A DNA stretch of 64,000 nucleotides from Nostoc cf. commune SO-36 (GCF_023734775.1 NZ_AP025732.1:62001-126000), one strand, 5' to 3'; positions 10,022 through 19,469 are shown, numbered from the stretch's first letter. The notes: a model not told the origin generated them from the sequence alone. Numbers and translations are program-made.

Positions 10022-10049
10022 GTAGGGGCGTACAGATGTACGCCCCTAC
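10022..10049. terminator. 12-bp perfect hairpin after opcA
   Basis: GTAGGGGCGTAC (10022-10033), loop AGAT, then the exact complement (10038-10049). It sits between opcA and the convergent GST gene, so it can act on both strands, but it lacks a T-run. GTAGGGGC...GCCCCTAC palindromes are a dispersed Nostoc repeat (another at 52956), so this may be a repeat first and a terminator second. Confidence 0.6.
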
Positions 10050-10157
10050 AGTCAATTCATGATGTTGGATAGATTTTTGCAAACGCTTTGGGTTTATATG
10101 AATTGCCCTTGCCTGAAAATCTAGGTTTCGACTATTGTTTGTTTTGCGTAAATTCTG

Positions 10158-10793
10158 TTACTGAAAGGATACCTCGTATTTGCCTCCACGCTCAAGGGCG
10201 CGTTTGTAAGCAGATCGTGCATGAATGCGCTCGATAAATTCTTTGAGCTTTGGCCGACTCTCAACCTCTTCGGGGAGGCTAGCGACTACTTCCAAGGGAA
10301 AGCTCATTTGGATATCGGCGGCGGTAAATTCCTCGCCCGCAAACCACGTACTTTTACGCAGTTCACTTTCTATGTAATCAAAGTGAAGTTTGATCTGGGG
10401 CGCGACGAATCCGCTAACCACACTGCTCTCGCCTGCACCAAAATTGTTCAATATCAGTCGCATTACCAGAGGTGGCATTGCAGAGCCTTCAGCATAATGC
10501 AACCAATATGTATAGCGCAGATGCTCTGGTGTATCGGATGCCGGAACTAAGCGACCATTACCGTAGCGATTAACGAGGTATTCGACGATCGCGCCCGACT
10601 CAGCAACCGTGAAGTCTGCATCTGTGATCACTGGTGATTTGCCAAGCGGATGAACTTGGCGCAGCGACTCCGGTGCTAGCATCGTCTTTGCATCGCGTTC
10701 ATAGAATTTGATCTCGTATTCGATACCTAATTCCTCAAGCAACCACAGCACACGCTGCGATCGCGAGTTGTTAAGATGATGCACAACTATCAT
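10158..10793 (-). CDS. Glutathione S-transferase family protein
   Basis: 211 residues, the typical cytosolic GST size. The N-terminal thioredoxin-like domain (about 1-80) starts MIVVHHLNNSRSQRVLWLLEELG, where SRS provides the usual catalytic Ser region; the cis-Pro and glutathione contacts fall in KSPVITD and the ES of VAESGAIVEYL. The all-helical C-terminal domain (about 85-205) carries FAGEEFTAADIQMSFPL, the N-capping/D motif of GSTs. The substrate cannot be told from sequence; likely detoxification. It stands alone on the minus strand, convergent with opcA. Confidence 0.9.
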   Translation of the reverse strand: MIVVHHLNNSRSQRVLWLLEELGIEYEIKFYERDAKTMLAPESLRQVHPLGKSPVITDADFTVAESGAIVEYLVNRYGNGRLVPASDTPEHLRYTYWLHYAEGSAMPPLVMRLILNNFGAGESSVVSGFVAPQIKLHFDYIESELRKSTWFAGEEFTAADIQMSFPLEVVASLPEEVESRPKLKEFIERIHARSAYKRALERGGKYEVSFQ

Positions 10794-11040
10794 AAAACGT
10801 TCTTCTTCTGGTAGCTTATTGCTATCCGATCTCGGTTAACTCCAACTCTATTATTAAACAGACTTTTTCAGCTTAACTCCCCTAATTGGTTGGTTTTCTT
10901 GTTTCTAATTGGTATAAGTTTGAGTTAGTTGGTTTTAAAATAAATCACAAACTGGCGCATCTAATTTTGCCAAAAGCGAGTATAGACGCACAGCCAACCG
11001 TCAAAATAGTTGCTGCATAAAAACCTAATTTGTTTCATTT

Positions 11041-12438
11041 ATGGCTTTAGTCATTGCCGGGGAACGTAGTGGGGTGGGCAAGACAACAGTCACGCTCACC
11101 CTTTTAGCATCTTTACGCCGTCGCGATCGCCTGGTGCAATCTTTCAAGGTGGGGCCAGACTACATTGATCCAATGTTTCATCAACACGTAACTGGTCTTC
11201 CTTGTCGCAATTTAGACCCCGTATTAACTTCTGAAGCCTACGTTCAGCAATGTTTTGCCCATCATAGTCAGCTGAGTGAATATGCCCTCGTAGAAGGGGT
11301 AATGGGGTTATTTGATGGAGTTTCGTCATTAGTCAATAGTCATTTGTCATTTGCAAAAGACAAAGGACAAATGACCGACTTTGCGAGTACTGCACACATC
11401 GCCCGGCTTTTAGATTTACCTGTGGTGTTGGTGATTGATTGTAGTCGTTTATCTGGTTCTGTAGCTGCGATCGCTCACGGCTACCAGTCTTTTGATCCCC
11501 GAATTAAAATAGCTGGGGTAGTATTAAATCGCGTGGGGAGCGATCGCCATCTCTCTCTCCTGAAAGATTCTCTAGAACCCTTACAATTAAACATTCTCGG
11601 CGTACTGCGCCGTCAAGATAACATCACAATTCCCGATCGCCACTTGGGTTTAGTACCCACAGCAGAACTTCCCGAACTCAATGCCTTAATTGATCGCCTC
11701 GCCGATTTAGGAGATACCTGCTTCGATTGGCAACACTTATTACCTTTGTTAAAATCCGAACCTCTCCCTCATGCCTCTTATCTGCCTCATCCCCCGTCAT
11801 CCCCAGTCAGGATTGCAGTAGCCCGCGATCGCGCTTTTAATTTTTATTACCAAGATAATCTTGATTTGCTGCAACAACTTGGCGCAGAACTGGTTTTCTG
11901 GAGTCCCTTAGAAGATGCTGCAATACCAAAAGATGTGCAGGGAATGTATTTTGGCGGAGGTTTCCCAGAAGTTTTTGCCCAGCAATTAGCAGAAAATACT
12001 AACGTTCGTGATGCAGTGAAAACAGCAATTCTTCAAGGAATGCCCACAATTGCCGAATGCGGGGGATTGATGTATTTGTGTGAGCAAATTATCGATTTTG
12101 AAGGTAAATCTTGGTCAATGACGGGAGTACTACCAACATCTGCGGTGATGGGTGGGCGTTTAACTTTAGGCTATCGTCAGGCAGTAGCTTTACAAGATAA
12201 TCTATTAGTCAAAGCAGGTACAACTATTTACGGACATGAGTTTCATCGTTCCCAGTTAACCTTAACTCCCACTCAGCCCCTATTTAAAACTTCTCGCTAC
12301 GATTGTGAAGAAAATATGGGATGCGAGGGATGGGGTTTTCCTGCAAACGTCCATGCTTCTTACGTTCATTTGCATTGGGGACAAAATAGAGAAATTCCCC
12401 AGCAGTTTCTTCAAGAATGTCTGAAAGTAGCATTTTGA
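11041..12438 (+). CDS. cbiA: Cobyrinate a,c-diamide synthase
   Basis: ATP- and glutamine-dependent amidation of the a and c side chains of cobyrinate in cobalamin (or pseudocobalamin) synthesis. 465 residues. An N-terminal dethiobiotin-synthetase-like ATPase has its P-loop GERSGVGKTTVTL at residues ~7-19. The C-terminal class I glutaminase-like domain has its nucleophile Cys in AECGGLMYL (near residue 340) and the final His in HASYVHLHWG. No RBS better than the ATG at 11041 is visible and no other cobalamin genes adjoin it. No cobalamin riboswitch is recognised upstream. Confidence 0.94.
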   Translation: MALVIAGERSGVGKTTVTLTLLASLRRRDRLVQSFKVGPDYIDPMFHQHVTGLPCRNLDPVLTSEAYVQQCFAHHSQLSEYALVEGVMGLFDGVSSLVNSHLSFAKDKGQMTDFASTAHIARLLDLPVVLVIDCSRLSGSVAAIAHGYQSFDPRIKIAGVVLNRVGSDRHLSLLKDSLEPLQLNILGVLRRQDNITIPDRHLGLVPTAELPELNALIDRLADLGDTCFDWQHLLPLLKSEPLPHASYLPHPPSSPVRIAVARDRAFNFYYQDNLDLLQQLGAELVFWSPLEDAAIPKDVQGMYFGGGFPEVFAQQLAENTNVRDAVKTAILQGMPTIAECGGLMYLCEQIIDFEGKSWSMTGVLPTSAVMGGRLTLGYRQAVALQDNLLVKAGTTIYGHEFHRSQLTLTPTQPLFKTSRYDCEENMGCEGWGFPANVHASYVHLHWGQNREIPQQFLQECLKVAF

Positions 12439-12852
12439 GGGCGGATGTTTGAAGAAGAATTCAGAAGTCAGAATTCAGGAGTCAGAATAAATCAGTGGGG
12501 GATTCAGACCCACCACTGATAGCGTAGCGTTAGCGAGTCATCGAGCGTCTTTAAGACCACCAAATTGAAAATTTGGTGGTCTTAAATCCGTTTATTCATC
12601 CACCACTCGTACAGAATTCATACTGAATTCTGACTCCTGACTCCTGAATTCTGTTTAGATAAACCTCTAGCTTGAGCGATCGGGCAACGTCTTGCAGATA
12701 AGCTAGCTAGAGGTAATAGAATGTACAAGTTAGTTTTGAGAGTTTGTAGTAAGCACTTTAGTGCTTAGAAAATAAGGACTAAAATCCTTACTACGAACTT
12801 GCTTACTCATCAATTTAAACTTGACAAACTAATAAGTTCATTTTGAAACTTC
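12439..12852. repeat. Intergenic dispersed repeat with long inverted termini
   Basis: A composite element at about 12456-12655. It begins GAATTCAGAAGTCAGAATTC and ends with the near-complement (CTGACTCCTGAATTCTG). An inner perfect palindrome lies at 12553-12586 (AAGACCACCAAATT / AATTTGGTGGTCTT). Related copies occur at 18467-18690, 37346-37400, 48527-48760 and 63484-63822. At about 12747-12797 there is also an imperfect inverted pair built on GTAGTAAG...CTTACTAC. No gene. Confidence 0.75.
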
Positions 12853-13737
12853 CTAACGGCGTCTGCTGCCAAAACCAGTAGAACGGCGGGGCGCTGTACT
12901 ACGCCCACTACCAAAACCACTACCAGAATTGCGTCTCGGTGAAGTAGCTCTGCCAGAAGGTTGCAACGTGCTACCACCAAAACCAGAACCAGAAGGACGG
13001 TTGTTACCTGTAGTGCTACGAGGTGTATTGCGTACAGTTGAATTTCCAGGATATGACCTTCTAATTGTCCCTGTATTGCGGAACGCAGTGCGATTTCTCA
13101 CGGCTGCGGGTTGCGTATTGTAGCGGCTTTGGTAGCTTTGAACTGCTTGGCCATAGCTTCCGCCATATCCGCCAAAGCCACTTAATCCTTGCCCTGATTG
13201 ATAAACAGGGGGTACATAATACTGGGGTCTAAACAACATACTGCCAATCGCCTGACCAGCCAAGCTACCAGCCACAGATCCAGCAAACGGTGCCCAGAAG
13301 CTATTTTCTCGACGAACTACAACCGTTTCTTGTTGTCCTGTTTGGGGATTAGTTTTATTTTCAGTCACGTTGTGGACGTACTCAATTTTAAAATCTTCTG
13401 TCAGATATAAAATCGGTTGTCCTTTATCTACCTTTAGATAGGTTTTTTTGCCCTGCTTAATTTCATCATCAGTTAACCGTGCCATTTGCAAATTTTCGGT
13501 TGCAAAGGTTGGAGGATTATTGTTAAGTAAAAACAGGCTATATTCACCACTTGCATCGTCATAAGTGGCTTGTTGTATTTGATACTGTCCATCACTCAGC
13601 TTGGTGTTAGTAGAGGTTTGGCTAACGTTCTTAGCTGAAGAATTAGTCTGGTTTTGGCCGCCACAGGCGACAGTTGTCACACACAAACTCAGAGCTAAAA
13701 AAACGGCTGTAAATTTACGTACTATGGTCATGATCAT
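12853..13737 (-). CDS. Exported Gly/Arg/Ser-rich protein, possible lipoprotein
   Basis: 294 residues of unknown function. The first ~25 residues are a signal peptide ending in VTTVACGGQ, where Cys is a candidate lipid-modified residue (the -3 position is Thr, so the lipobox is weak). Residues ~40-130 form a globular part with a KTYLKVDKGQPILYLTEDFKIEYV stretch; ~145-165 is a glycine-zipper-like hydrophobic segment (GSVAGSLAGQAIGSML). The last ~110 residues are low complexity, rich in Gly, Arg, Ser and Asn and very basic. A periplasmic or membrane-anchored surface role is likely; no specific function is claimed. Confidence 0.75.
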   Translation of the reverse strand: MIMTIVRKFTAVFLALSLCVTTVACGGQNQTNSSAKNVSQTSTNTKLSDGQYQIQQATYDDASGEYSLFLLNNNPPTFATENLQMARLTDDEIKQGKKTYLKVDKGQPILYLTEDFKIEYVHNVTENKTNPQTGQQETVVVRRENSFWAPFAGSVAGSLAGQAIGSMLFRPQYYVPPVYQSGQGLSGFGGYGGSYGQAVQSYQSRYNTQPAAVRNRTAFRNTGTIRRSYPGNSTVRNTPRSTTGNNRPSGSGFGGSTLQPSGRATSPRRNSGSGFGSGRSTAPRRSTGFGSRRR

Positions 13738-13816
13738 TGGATTATTGTCCTATCTCTGAGCTTAACAATTTCTCGATATGAGTAGTGTGAGTAGTAAGTA
13801 CGGACTACCCAACACA

Positions 13817-14410
13817 TTATAAAGGAATCAATTCTGGGTAATATTGCAACAATTGGTCGCTAGTGAGTTCATCGCCTAATTGGGCTGGCGAAAAATGCAC
13901 TTGGATTGCCTTAAATCTATGTTTATAATGCAAATTTATCAATGCTTTCAATCCTTCCTTGAGTGCCTGAACGTTAGAAAGATCAGTTTCCAAATCTGCT
14001 ACTTCTCCTTCATACGCTACTGTTAGCATCACAATGACATTGCGGGTAACAGGTATAGATAAAGGTTCATTCAATTCAGAGTCGGATCTATAATCTGGTT
14101 CACTGAGATATCTTTGGGCAGAGTCAGTAAATAATTCGTTGACATAATCTCCCGCCTCGCCTTCATCCCAAAATACGTCGCCTTCGTTGGCAGCAGAAAA
14201 CCAATATTCATCATATTGCAGCAGGGTTTGGCTAATTTCTACCAACGCTTCTCCCAAAACTTCTAAATCACCATTGGCATCGATCGCATCCCGTCCAGCA
14301 CTATTTAATACTCCCAAAATTGGCGCTACCTCGCCTCCCCCTAAGTGCAGAAATAGGCGAAAAACTACATAGCGAGTTCGACCAACGATTCTGTTAAAGG
14401 TATCGCGCAT
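13817..14410 (-). CDS. DUF1517-like conserved protein
   Basis: 197 residues from ATG 14410; GGAGGA ends 4 bases upstream, which fixes this start over the TTG at 14422. The protein has a conserved cyanobacterial N-terminus (MRDTFNRIVGRTRYVVFRLFLHLGGGEVAPILGVLN) and a C-terminal half (VTRNVIVMLTVAYEGEVADLETDLSNVQALKEGLKAL...IQVHFSPAQLGDELT) like DUF1517, a family found in cyanobacteria and plastids whose function is unknown. It is acidic, with no signal peptide. It is probably co-directional with the gene at 12853 but separated by ~80 bases. Confidence 0.75.
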   Translation of the reverse strand: MRDTFNRIVGRTRYVVFRLFLHLGGGEVAPILGVLNSAGRDAIDANGDLEVLGEALVEISQTLLQYDEYWFSAANEGDVFWDEGEAGDYVNELFTDSAQRYLSEPDYRSDSELNEPLSIPVTRNVIVMLTVAYEGEVADLETDLSNVQALKEGLKALINLHYKHRFKAIQVHFSPAQLGDELTSDQLLQYYPELIPL

Positions 14411-14439
14411 TTTATCCTCCAAAATTTTTTGTCATTAGT

Positions 14440-15760
14440 TATTAGTCCCATGCCTAATGAATAATATAGTAAACTACCTACACTGACGCTTCGCGTACAG
14501 TGTAGGCTTTTAGTAGCCCTGAACTATCTACACTGAGTTTACAGCACAAACAGTTCGAGCCTCTGGGCGAGTTTACAAGATTCGCCCCAATAGTAGCAAT
14601 ATTCTTTGCTCCGTTTAAATCAGCGTCACCACTCCAAGAACAAGCCTCATTAGTACATCTGAAACGCTTATCAGAACGCAGTCCAATATGTAGGCATTGA
14701 TGACAAGTAAGACTAGTCCATGCTGGAGGAACAGCAATTACTTCTACTCCAAATTGGATGCCTTTGTATTCCAAAAAAGACCTTAATTGATAGAAAGACC
14801 AAGAATTTGAACGCCTACGCTCTGTTTTGTTTCTTGGCTTTTGATTAGTTCTTTCACGAATACCCGTTAAGTCTTCAATTGCCACTGCTGCATTATTTTT
14901 TAATGCGTCCTGAATAATGGACTTGCTAATGTTGTGGTTTAGCCATTGTTGAAATCTTCTCTCCTTCCCCGACAACCGTTTCAAAGTCTGTTTTGCTCTG
15001 CGGCGAGTAGACCTTGTGCCTTTCGTGGCTTTCCTTTGGAAAGAACTTCTCACTCTAGAAAATCTGTCTCTAATATCGTTAATTTGCTTTCCATCCCACT
15101 TATCATTATTGCTAGTTACAGCAATGTCTCTGCGCCCAAAATCAACACCAATTACATTAGTTGATTTGATTAGTGTTAGTGGCTCATCCTTGATTTGGAT
15201 GTGGATATAGTAGTTACCATCACGATGCTTGCATAGTTGTGCCGATGTTGGCTTTCTGCCTTTTAATTTACCTCTTTGGTAATTACCAGCATCAATTTTG
15301 ATGTGTTCTCTGCCATTAGTCAGAGTTAAGCTAACAGTCCAGTCTTTCTCTCTAAATGAGAAAATTCTGGCATCATAATCAGCCGATGTTGGCTTAAATG
15401 TTTTAACTGGCTTGTCTTTTTGTTTGGCAGTTTTGCGATTAGCTCCAACTCTGGCACAAGCACGAACAGCTAAATTTGCGCTTAACCCAAAAAAAGCGCG
15501 AATCTCGTTATAAACCAGATTTTGAATAGTCATCTTACTGGTTATTTGAGACTTAACTTTTTCGTTGGCGTAGTTACACGCATCAGCAAAAGCTTTTAGT
15601 ACCAGTTCGATTTCTTCTGCCTGTCTTTGAGAGGGGTTGAGTTTGCAAACTAGCGTCAATACTTGTTCCATGACTTCGACCTAATCACGTGTGAATATAA
15701 TACATTCAAAATAGTCGTGTTGTACCAAAGATTTGTTTGGGAAAAGCTCAACTATCCCTC
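14440..15760 (-). mobile_element. TnpB-only IS200/IS605-like element (ends approximate)
   Basis: The right end is marked by a hairpin at 14477-14506 (CCTACACTG / CAGTGTAGG, 9 bp) that includes the tnpB stop codon, as expected for the terminal palindrome of this group. The left end lies upstream of 15671; ATTCAAAATAGTCGTG near 15703-15718 is within it, but no exact boundary could be set. These elements have no inverted repeats or target duplications, so borders need an empty-site comparison. Confidence 0.55.
14478..15671 (-). CDS. tnpB: TnpB, IS200/IS605-type RNA-guided nuclease
   Basis: 397 residues. All three RuvC acidic residues are visible: Asp in IGVDFGRRDIAV, Glu in VAIEDLTGI and Asp in GDADLNGAKNIA. 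The four-Cys zinc ribbon (CHQC...CTNEAC) lies between the last two. An N-terminal HTH_OrfB region is followed by the OrfB_IS605 domain, so the protein looks complete. No tnpA transposase is present, so the copy depends on a partner elsewhere or is a stand-alone element. In related systems a guide RNA is made from the 3' end of the gene and the flank; here that is about 14440-14530, minus strand. Confidence 0.92.
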   Translation of the reverse strand: MEQVLTLVCKLNPSQRQAEEIELVLKAFADACNYANEKVKSQITSKMTIQNLVYNEIRAFFGLSANLAVRACARVGANRKTAKQKDKPVKTFKPTSADYDARIFSFREKDWTVSLTLTNGREHIKIDAGNYQRGKLKGRKPTSAQLCKHRDGNYYIHIQIKDEPLTLIKSTNVIGVDFGRRDIAVTSNNDKWDGKQINDIRDRFSRVRSSFQRKATKGTRSTRRRAKQTLKRLSGKERRFQQWLNHNISKSIIQDALKNNAAVAIEDLTGIRERTNQKPRNKTERRRSNSWSFYQLRSFLEYKGIQFGVEVIAVPPAWTSLTCHQCLHIGLRSDKRFRCTNEACSWSGDADLNGAKNIATIGANLVNSPRGSNCLCCKLSVDSSGLLKAYTVREASV

Positions 15761-15827
15761 TCCCTAACTTCGCTGACGCTCAGTATTGGTCAAGGGATGT
15801 TTCGCTTTTCCCCCGCAATTCCTCTCA

Positions 15828-15855
15828 ACACTGAAACGGTACTCCGTTTCAGTGT
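15828..15855. terminator. 12-bp hairpin overlapping the stop of the pentapeptide gene
   Basis: ACACTGAAACGG and its exact complement CCGTTTCAGTGT, separated by TACT. The stop codon of the minus-strand pentapeptide gene (15849-15851) lies in one arm. There is no T-run. It may end that gene's transcript or be a dispersed palindrome. Confidence 0.55.
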
Positions 15856-17480
15856 GAGCCTCCTTGCGGAAATAGGTGAAATCCTTTGACAAAATCCATA
15901 ATCATATCTATCGTTGGTAATATATATTTTGCTGATTCACTGGCTATATCATCATAAGCTGAAGCTTTGAGAGCAGAGCGATTAATAAATCTTTTTCCAA
16001 AGTTGGGATGGTCATGGATAATCAAAGTGTGGGCGCTGGAATTCGTTAATATTATTTGGGTTGGGGCTTTGCAAAAATTTAACTTTGCGGCTACTTCGAT
16101 ATTTTTCTTCATTTGTTTAATTGTTGTAGCCTGACTCATGGCTTGCTCTAGAAGAATACTTAATTGTTTCACTATCTGGGGCGATTTTAGCAATTGCAAA
16201 TTTTCGTTAGAAACAACTTCATTGTTAATCATTTCTACTAGGCTGGAAATATTCTTTTGGGTAGATGCCGCATCTAGAAAGGGTAAAATCACAATATAAG
16301 CAGTGGAAAATAATACTTCATCGCTATCTACATGAAAGGTAAAAATAGTTCGACGACGGCCACTTTCGATGCTTGGGGGTTGTTTCAGCCCTCGATATTC
16401 TTGAGCAATTTGGTAGTAAGCACCAGCGATCGCAAAATTGGCTTCGTGTTCTAGGGCTGCATCAACAATAATCCGAATTGTTGGCGCTGTTTCGTTAAAA
16501 AAATCTCGTGATTCTTCAGAATGGAAGTTTTGGATAATGGAGCGATCGCCACCTGGGCTAAGATCAATCCATTCACAAGTCAGACCTTCGGTTTTTAAAC
16601 CAAACCTGGAGGTGGCATAAAGCTTTGCCCCAGTTAAAGTTGCTCCTGTTAAGTCAGCACCAATCCATTCCGCCCTAATTAATTTGGCCTGAGTTAAATT
16701 GGCGTGGATTAAACTGGTATTCGTTAAATTAGCATTGCTTAAATCTGCGCCAATTAAATCAGCACCGCTCAATTTTGCGCCGCTCAAATCTGCCCACCGG
16801 AGATTTGCACCAGTCAAATCTGCCCACCGAAGATTCGCCCCGCTCAAATCTGCTCCGCTCAAGTTAGCATGGCTGAGATTGGCTTGTCTGAGTTCGGTAT
16901 CTCGCAAATTTGCGCCGCTAAGATCAGAACGACTGAGGTCACTGGCATTTAAGTTAGCCATCTCCAAGTTGGCTCCGGTTAAAGAAGCACCTCTCAAGAC
17001 AGCCCCACTCAAGTTAGTGTGACGGAGATTCGCTTGGCGGAGTGTCGCCTCTCGCAAATCAGCACTAGTGAGGTCAGCTTCCGACAAGTCGGCTCGACTC
17101 AGATCAGCGCGAACTAACTCGGCGCGGATAAATGAAGCTCCTCTGAGTTGAGCGCGACTCAGATCCGCGCGAATCAAATTAGCAACGTTAAGACTGGCTT
17201 TGTTGAGGATGGCGGCGCATAGATTCGCACCACTCAGCCTAGCTACATTCAGCTTGGCATTGCTCAAGTTAGCTTCACTGAGATTTGCCCCACTCAGGTT
17301 AACTATACTCAAATTAGCATTGCTAAGATTTATATTACTGAGTTTAGCCCCACTCAGGTTAGCTTCGGCGAGGTTAACACCACTAAAGTTTAAGACTCCT
17401 GCTGCGTATTGTTCCAGTAATTCCTCTACAGTCATTGATGCTACCCCTTGGATGCCAACTTTAATAGTTGGTAAAGTCAT
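15849..17480 (-). CDS. Large pentapeptide-repeat protein with helical C-terminal domain
   Basis: 543 residues. After a ~30-residue start (MTVEELLEQYAAG), residues ~33-285 are about 50 tandem A(D/N)LxX pentapeptides, which fold as a right-handed square beta-helix. The last ~250 residues are not repetitive: a helical region with a histidine-acid-rich segment and a QATTIKQMKKNIEVAAKLNF stretch; no known domain is recognised. There is no signal peptide, so it is likely cytoplasmic. The gene starts 24 bases from divergent tyrA (start 17505), so each promoter must lie within or beside the other gene. Function unknown. Confidence 0.88.
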   Translation of the reverse strand: MTLPTIKVGIQGVASMTVEELLEQYAAGVLNFSGVNLAEANLSGAKLSNINLSNANLSIVNLSGANLSEANLSNAKLNVARLSGANLCAAILNKASLNVANLIRADLSRAQLRGASFIRAELVRADLSRADLSEADLTSADLREATLRQANLRHTNLSGAVLRGASLTGANLEMANLNASDLSRSDLSGANLRDTELRQANLSHANLSGADLSGANLRWADLTGANLRWADLSGAKLSGADLIGADLSNANLTNTSLIHANLTQAKLIRAEWIGADLTGATLTGAKLYATSRFGLKTEGLTCEWIDLSPGGDRSIIQNFHSEESRDFFNETAPTIRIIVDAALEHEANFAIAGAYYQIAQEYRGLKQPPSIESGRRRTIFTFHVDSDEVLFSTAYIVILPFLDAASTQKNISSLVEMINNEVVSNENLQLLKSPQIVKQLSILLEQAMSQATTIKQMKKNIEVAAKLNFCKAPTQIILTNSSAHTLIIHDHPNFGKRFINRSALKASAYDDIASESAKYILPTIDMIMDFVKGFHLFPQGGSH

Positions 17481-17504
17481 AAAAACGGAATGTCAAAATC
17501 AAAA

Positions 17505-18344
17505 ATGAATATTGGGATTTTAGGATTGGGACTGATAGGCGGCTCTTTGGGTTTTGACTTGCGATCGCAAGGACATCATCTCTTAGGAGTCAGTCGCCGT
17601 GAAGCGACCTGTCAAAAGGCAGTTACCCTCGGCTGTGTTGATAAAGCATCTGTTGATCTGAGCCTGTTAGCAGCCGCAGAAGTTGTATTTATTTGTACAC
17701 CTCTAGCACTTATTGTGCCCCAATTTGCACAATTGATCGCTCATTTGTCTGTTAATACAGTCGTGACTGATGTGGGTTCGGCAAAAGAACAGATAGTTAA
17801 GGATATTTCTCCCCTTTGGGATAATTTTATCGGCGGTCATCCAATGGCGGGAACAACAGACAGTGGCATAGAAGCTGCACAGCGAGATTTATTTGTCAAT
17901 AAACCTTATGTATTAACACCAATAACTACAACACCAACTAGTGCAATTATGGCTGTAGAAGAAATTGTGCGATCGCTCGGAGCGAATATCCACTATTGTC
18001 AGCCAGAGCAACATGACCGCGCTGTTAGTTGGATTTCCCATTTACCTGTAATGGTCAGTTCGTCGTTGATTGCTGCTTGTTTAAGTGAAACTGACCCCGA
18101 TGTTTTGCAATTAGCCCAAAAGTTTGCTAGTTCAGGTTTTCGGGATACTAGTCGCGTGGGTGGCGGTAATCCAGAGTTGGGCGTGATGATGGCGCGGTAT
18201 AATCGTCAAGCATTGCTGCGATCGCTGCAACAATATCGTCACAATCTCGATGAGTTAACTAATTTAATTGAGCAAGAAAATTGGGCGGTTTTAGAGGAAA
18301 AGTTTAAATCAAGACAACAAGCAAGACCTAATTTTGTCAAATAG
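17505..18344 (+). CDS. tyrA: Prephenate/arogenate dehydrogenase
   Basis: Makes tyrosine by oxidative decarboxylation; cyanobacterial enzymes mostly use arogenate and NADP. ATG 17505 (MNIGILGLGLIGGS) is preferred over 17490 because the Rossmann motif GLGLIGGSLG then starts at the usual position; this gives 279 residues. The motifs TDVGSAKE, GGHPMAGTTDSGIEAA and DRAVSWISHLPVMVSSSL carry the catalytic His and substrate residues of the family. No ACT domain follows. It is divergent from the pentapeptide gene. Confidence 0.93.
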   Translation: MNIGILGLGLIGGSLGFDLRSQGHHLLGVSRREATCQKAVTLGCVDKASVDLSLLAAAEVVFICTPLALIVPQFAQLIAHLSVNTVVTDVGSAKEQIVKDISPLWDNFIGGHPMAGTTDSGIEAAQRDLFVNKPYVLTPITTTPTSAIMAVEEIVRSLGANIHYCQPEQHDRAVSWISHLPVMVSSSLIAACLSETDPDVLQLAQKFASSGFRDTSRVGGGNPELGVMMARYNRQALLRSLQQYRHNLDELTNLIEQENWAVLEEKFKSRQQARPNFVK

Positions 18345-18774
18345 TTGTCGGGTGCGTTCAACTATCGATAACGCGCCCATTTTTGCATTTGATGAGTTAT
18401 GTTAATAGAGTTTTTTTTCTGCCTTTTTGTCAAATCAGTTTTTTAGAGCCATTCAATAATTCTCGCGTTGAAGAAGAATTCAAAAGTCAGATACCTTAAG
18501 GGAAGCAAGCTACAATATTTAGAACAAGAAAGTGAGAGATTTCCTGCTACTAATTGTTTTGCACGCTGCTCCTCCTTTGCTTGTTCTATATGAAAGATTT
18601 TAGTGGGAGTCTTAAACCCATTTAATTCATTCCCTAGTAGGACTCAAATTAAATTCTGAATTCTGAATTCTGGCTCCTGAATTCTTTTCTGAGAAAATAT
18701 TTAAAAAATGCTGCTCAACAGTTTTATAGTCACCAAACCGATGTAATATACAGATAAATTTACAAAAATCAACA
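18345..18774. repeat. Intergenic region with a dispersed GAATTC-type repeat
   Basis: About 18467-18690 is another copy of the element seen at 12456: it starts GAAGAAGAATTCAAAAGTCAG, ends AATTCTGGCTCCTGAATTC, and has AGTGGGAGTCTTAAACCCATTTAA inside. No gene. The last ~80 bases are AT-rich and probably serve as promoter for the next gene. Confidence 0.65.
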
Positions 18775-19080
18775 ATGGTAGAACGCCCAATCAAGAAATC
18801 GGAACGTCAGGCTAAAGAAAGTACTGACAACAATTCCGAAAATTCGGATTCTGTAACCCCTATTGAATCCAGCCCCAAAAGTGCAAAACCGACCCATAAT
18901 CGCTCATCTGACAAAGGGAAAAAAGCATCCTATGGGGATGAAAACAGGCAGCCGGGAAATCCTGCCCTAGCGCGTGGGCCAAAACCCGTCAAACCCCCAG
19001 TCAAAGTCGAAACAGAAGAACTTGAAACAGTAGAACTTGAAACCGAATCGGAACCGAACTCTGAGGAGTCTCAAGACTAA
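18775..19080 (+). CDS. Small hydrophilic disordered protein
   Basis: 101 residues, unrecognised beyond likely conservation in Nostocales. The composition is almost all Lys, Glu, Ser, Asn and Pro. A short core, NPALARGPKPVKPPVK (residues ~62-78), looks like the conserved part, followed by an acidic tail with ELETVELETE repeats. No hydrophobic segment and no cysteine. The ATG at 18775 has no strong ribosome site. It ends 389 bases before the first CRISPR repeat. Confidence 0.6.
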   Translation: MVERPIKKSERQAKESTDNNSENSDSVTPIESSPKSAKPTHNRSSDKGKKASYGDENRQPGNPALARGPKPVKPPVKVETEELETVELETESEPNSEESQD

Positions 19081-19469
19081 CATTATCAAGTGCCGCGTGT
19101 GATGTGGGAGGCTATAAGCATATAAAGACTGAGATTTCTGGCTCTGAAGGCAGCGATCGCGCCCCCCATCACCATTAGGTTATCGCGTAGCGTTTCACAG
19201 AGTTTCTCCGTCTCAGATGCGCGGAAGGGTAGGTGTACAAATTCCACAGCCTGAAAAAAGTGCTTCTACCTCAACACCAGCAAGCATTTCACCCCACTAA
19301 TTGCCCAATTGTCATCCGCGCAATCTCTGAAATGCTTACAAAAACTGGGTGTCAGCCTTCAACCTTTACCGAGACTCTTTCCAAAGGAATTCTCTAATGC
19401 TATGATTGCTCTAGAATCGCGCAACCGCACCTTGAAAACTAAATACAGCTTGGCTTTCGGGCTTCCGCT
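19081..19469 (+). promoter_or_regulatory. CRISPR leader region
   Basis: A gene-free stretch upstream of repeat 1. Array polarity (degenerate repeat at the far right, ATTGAAAC at the 3' end of each repeat) places the leader and promoter here. The segment next to the array, about 19421-19465 (GCGCAACCGCACCTTGAAAA), looks like leaders of other Nostoc arrays by recollection. Short reading frames crossing it look non-coding. Confidence 0.6.

Noticed and set aside
16699..17508. Plus-strand ORFs opposite the pentapeptide gene with Leu/Ala/Pro repeats
   Set aside because: They are the antisense of the pentapeptide repeats and mirror its period.
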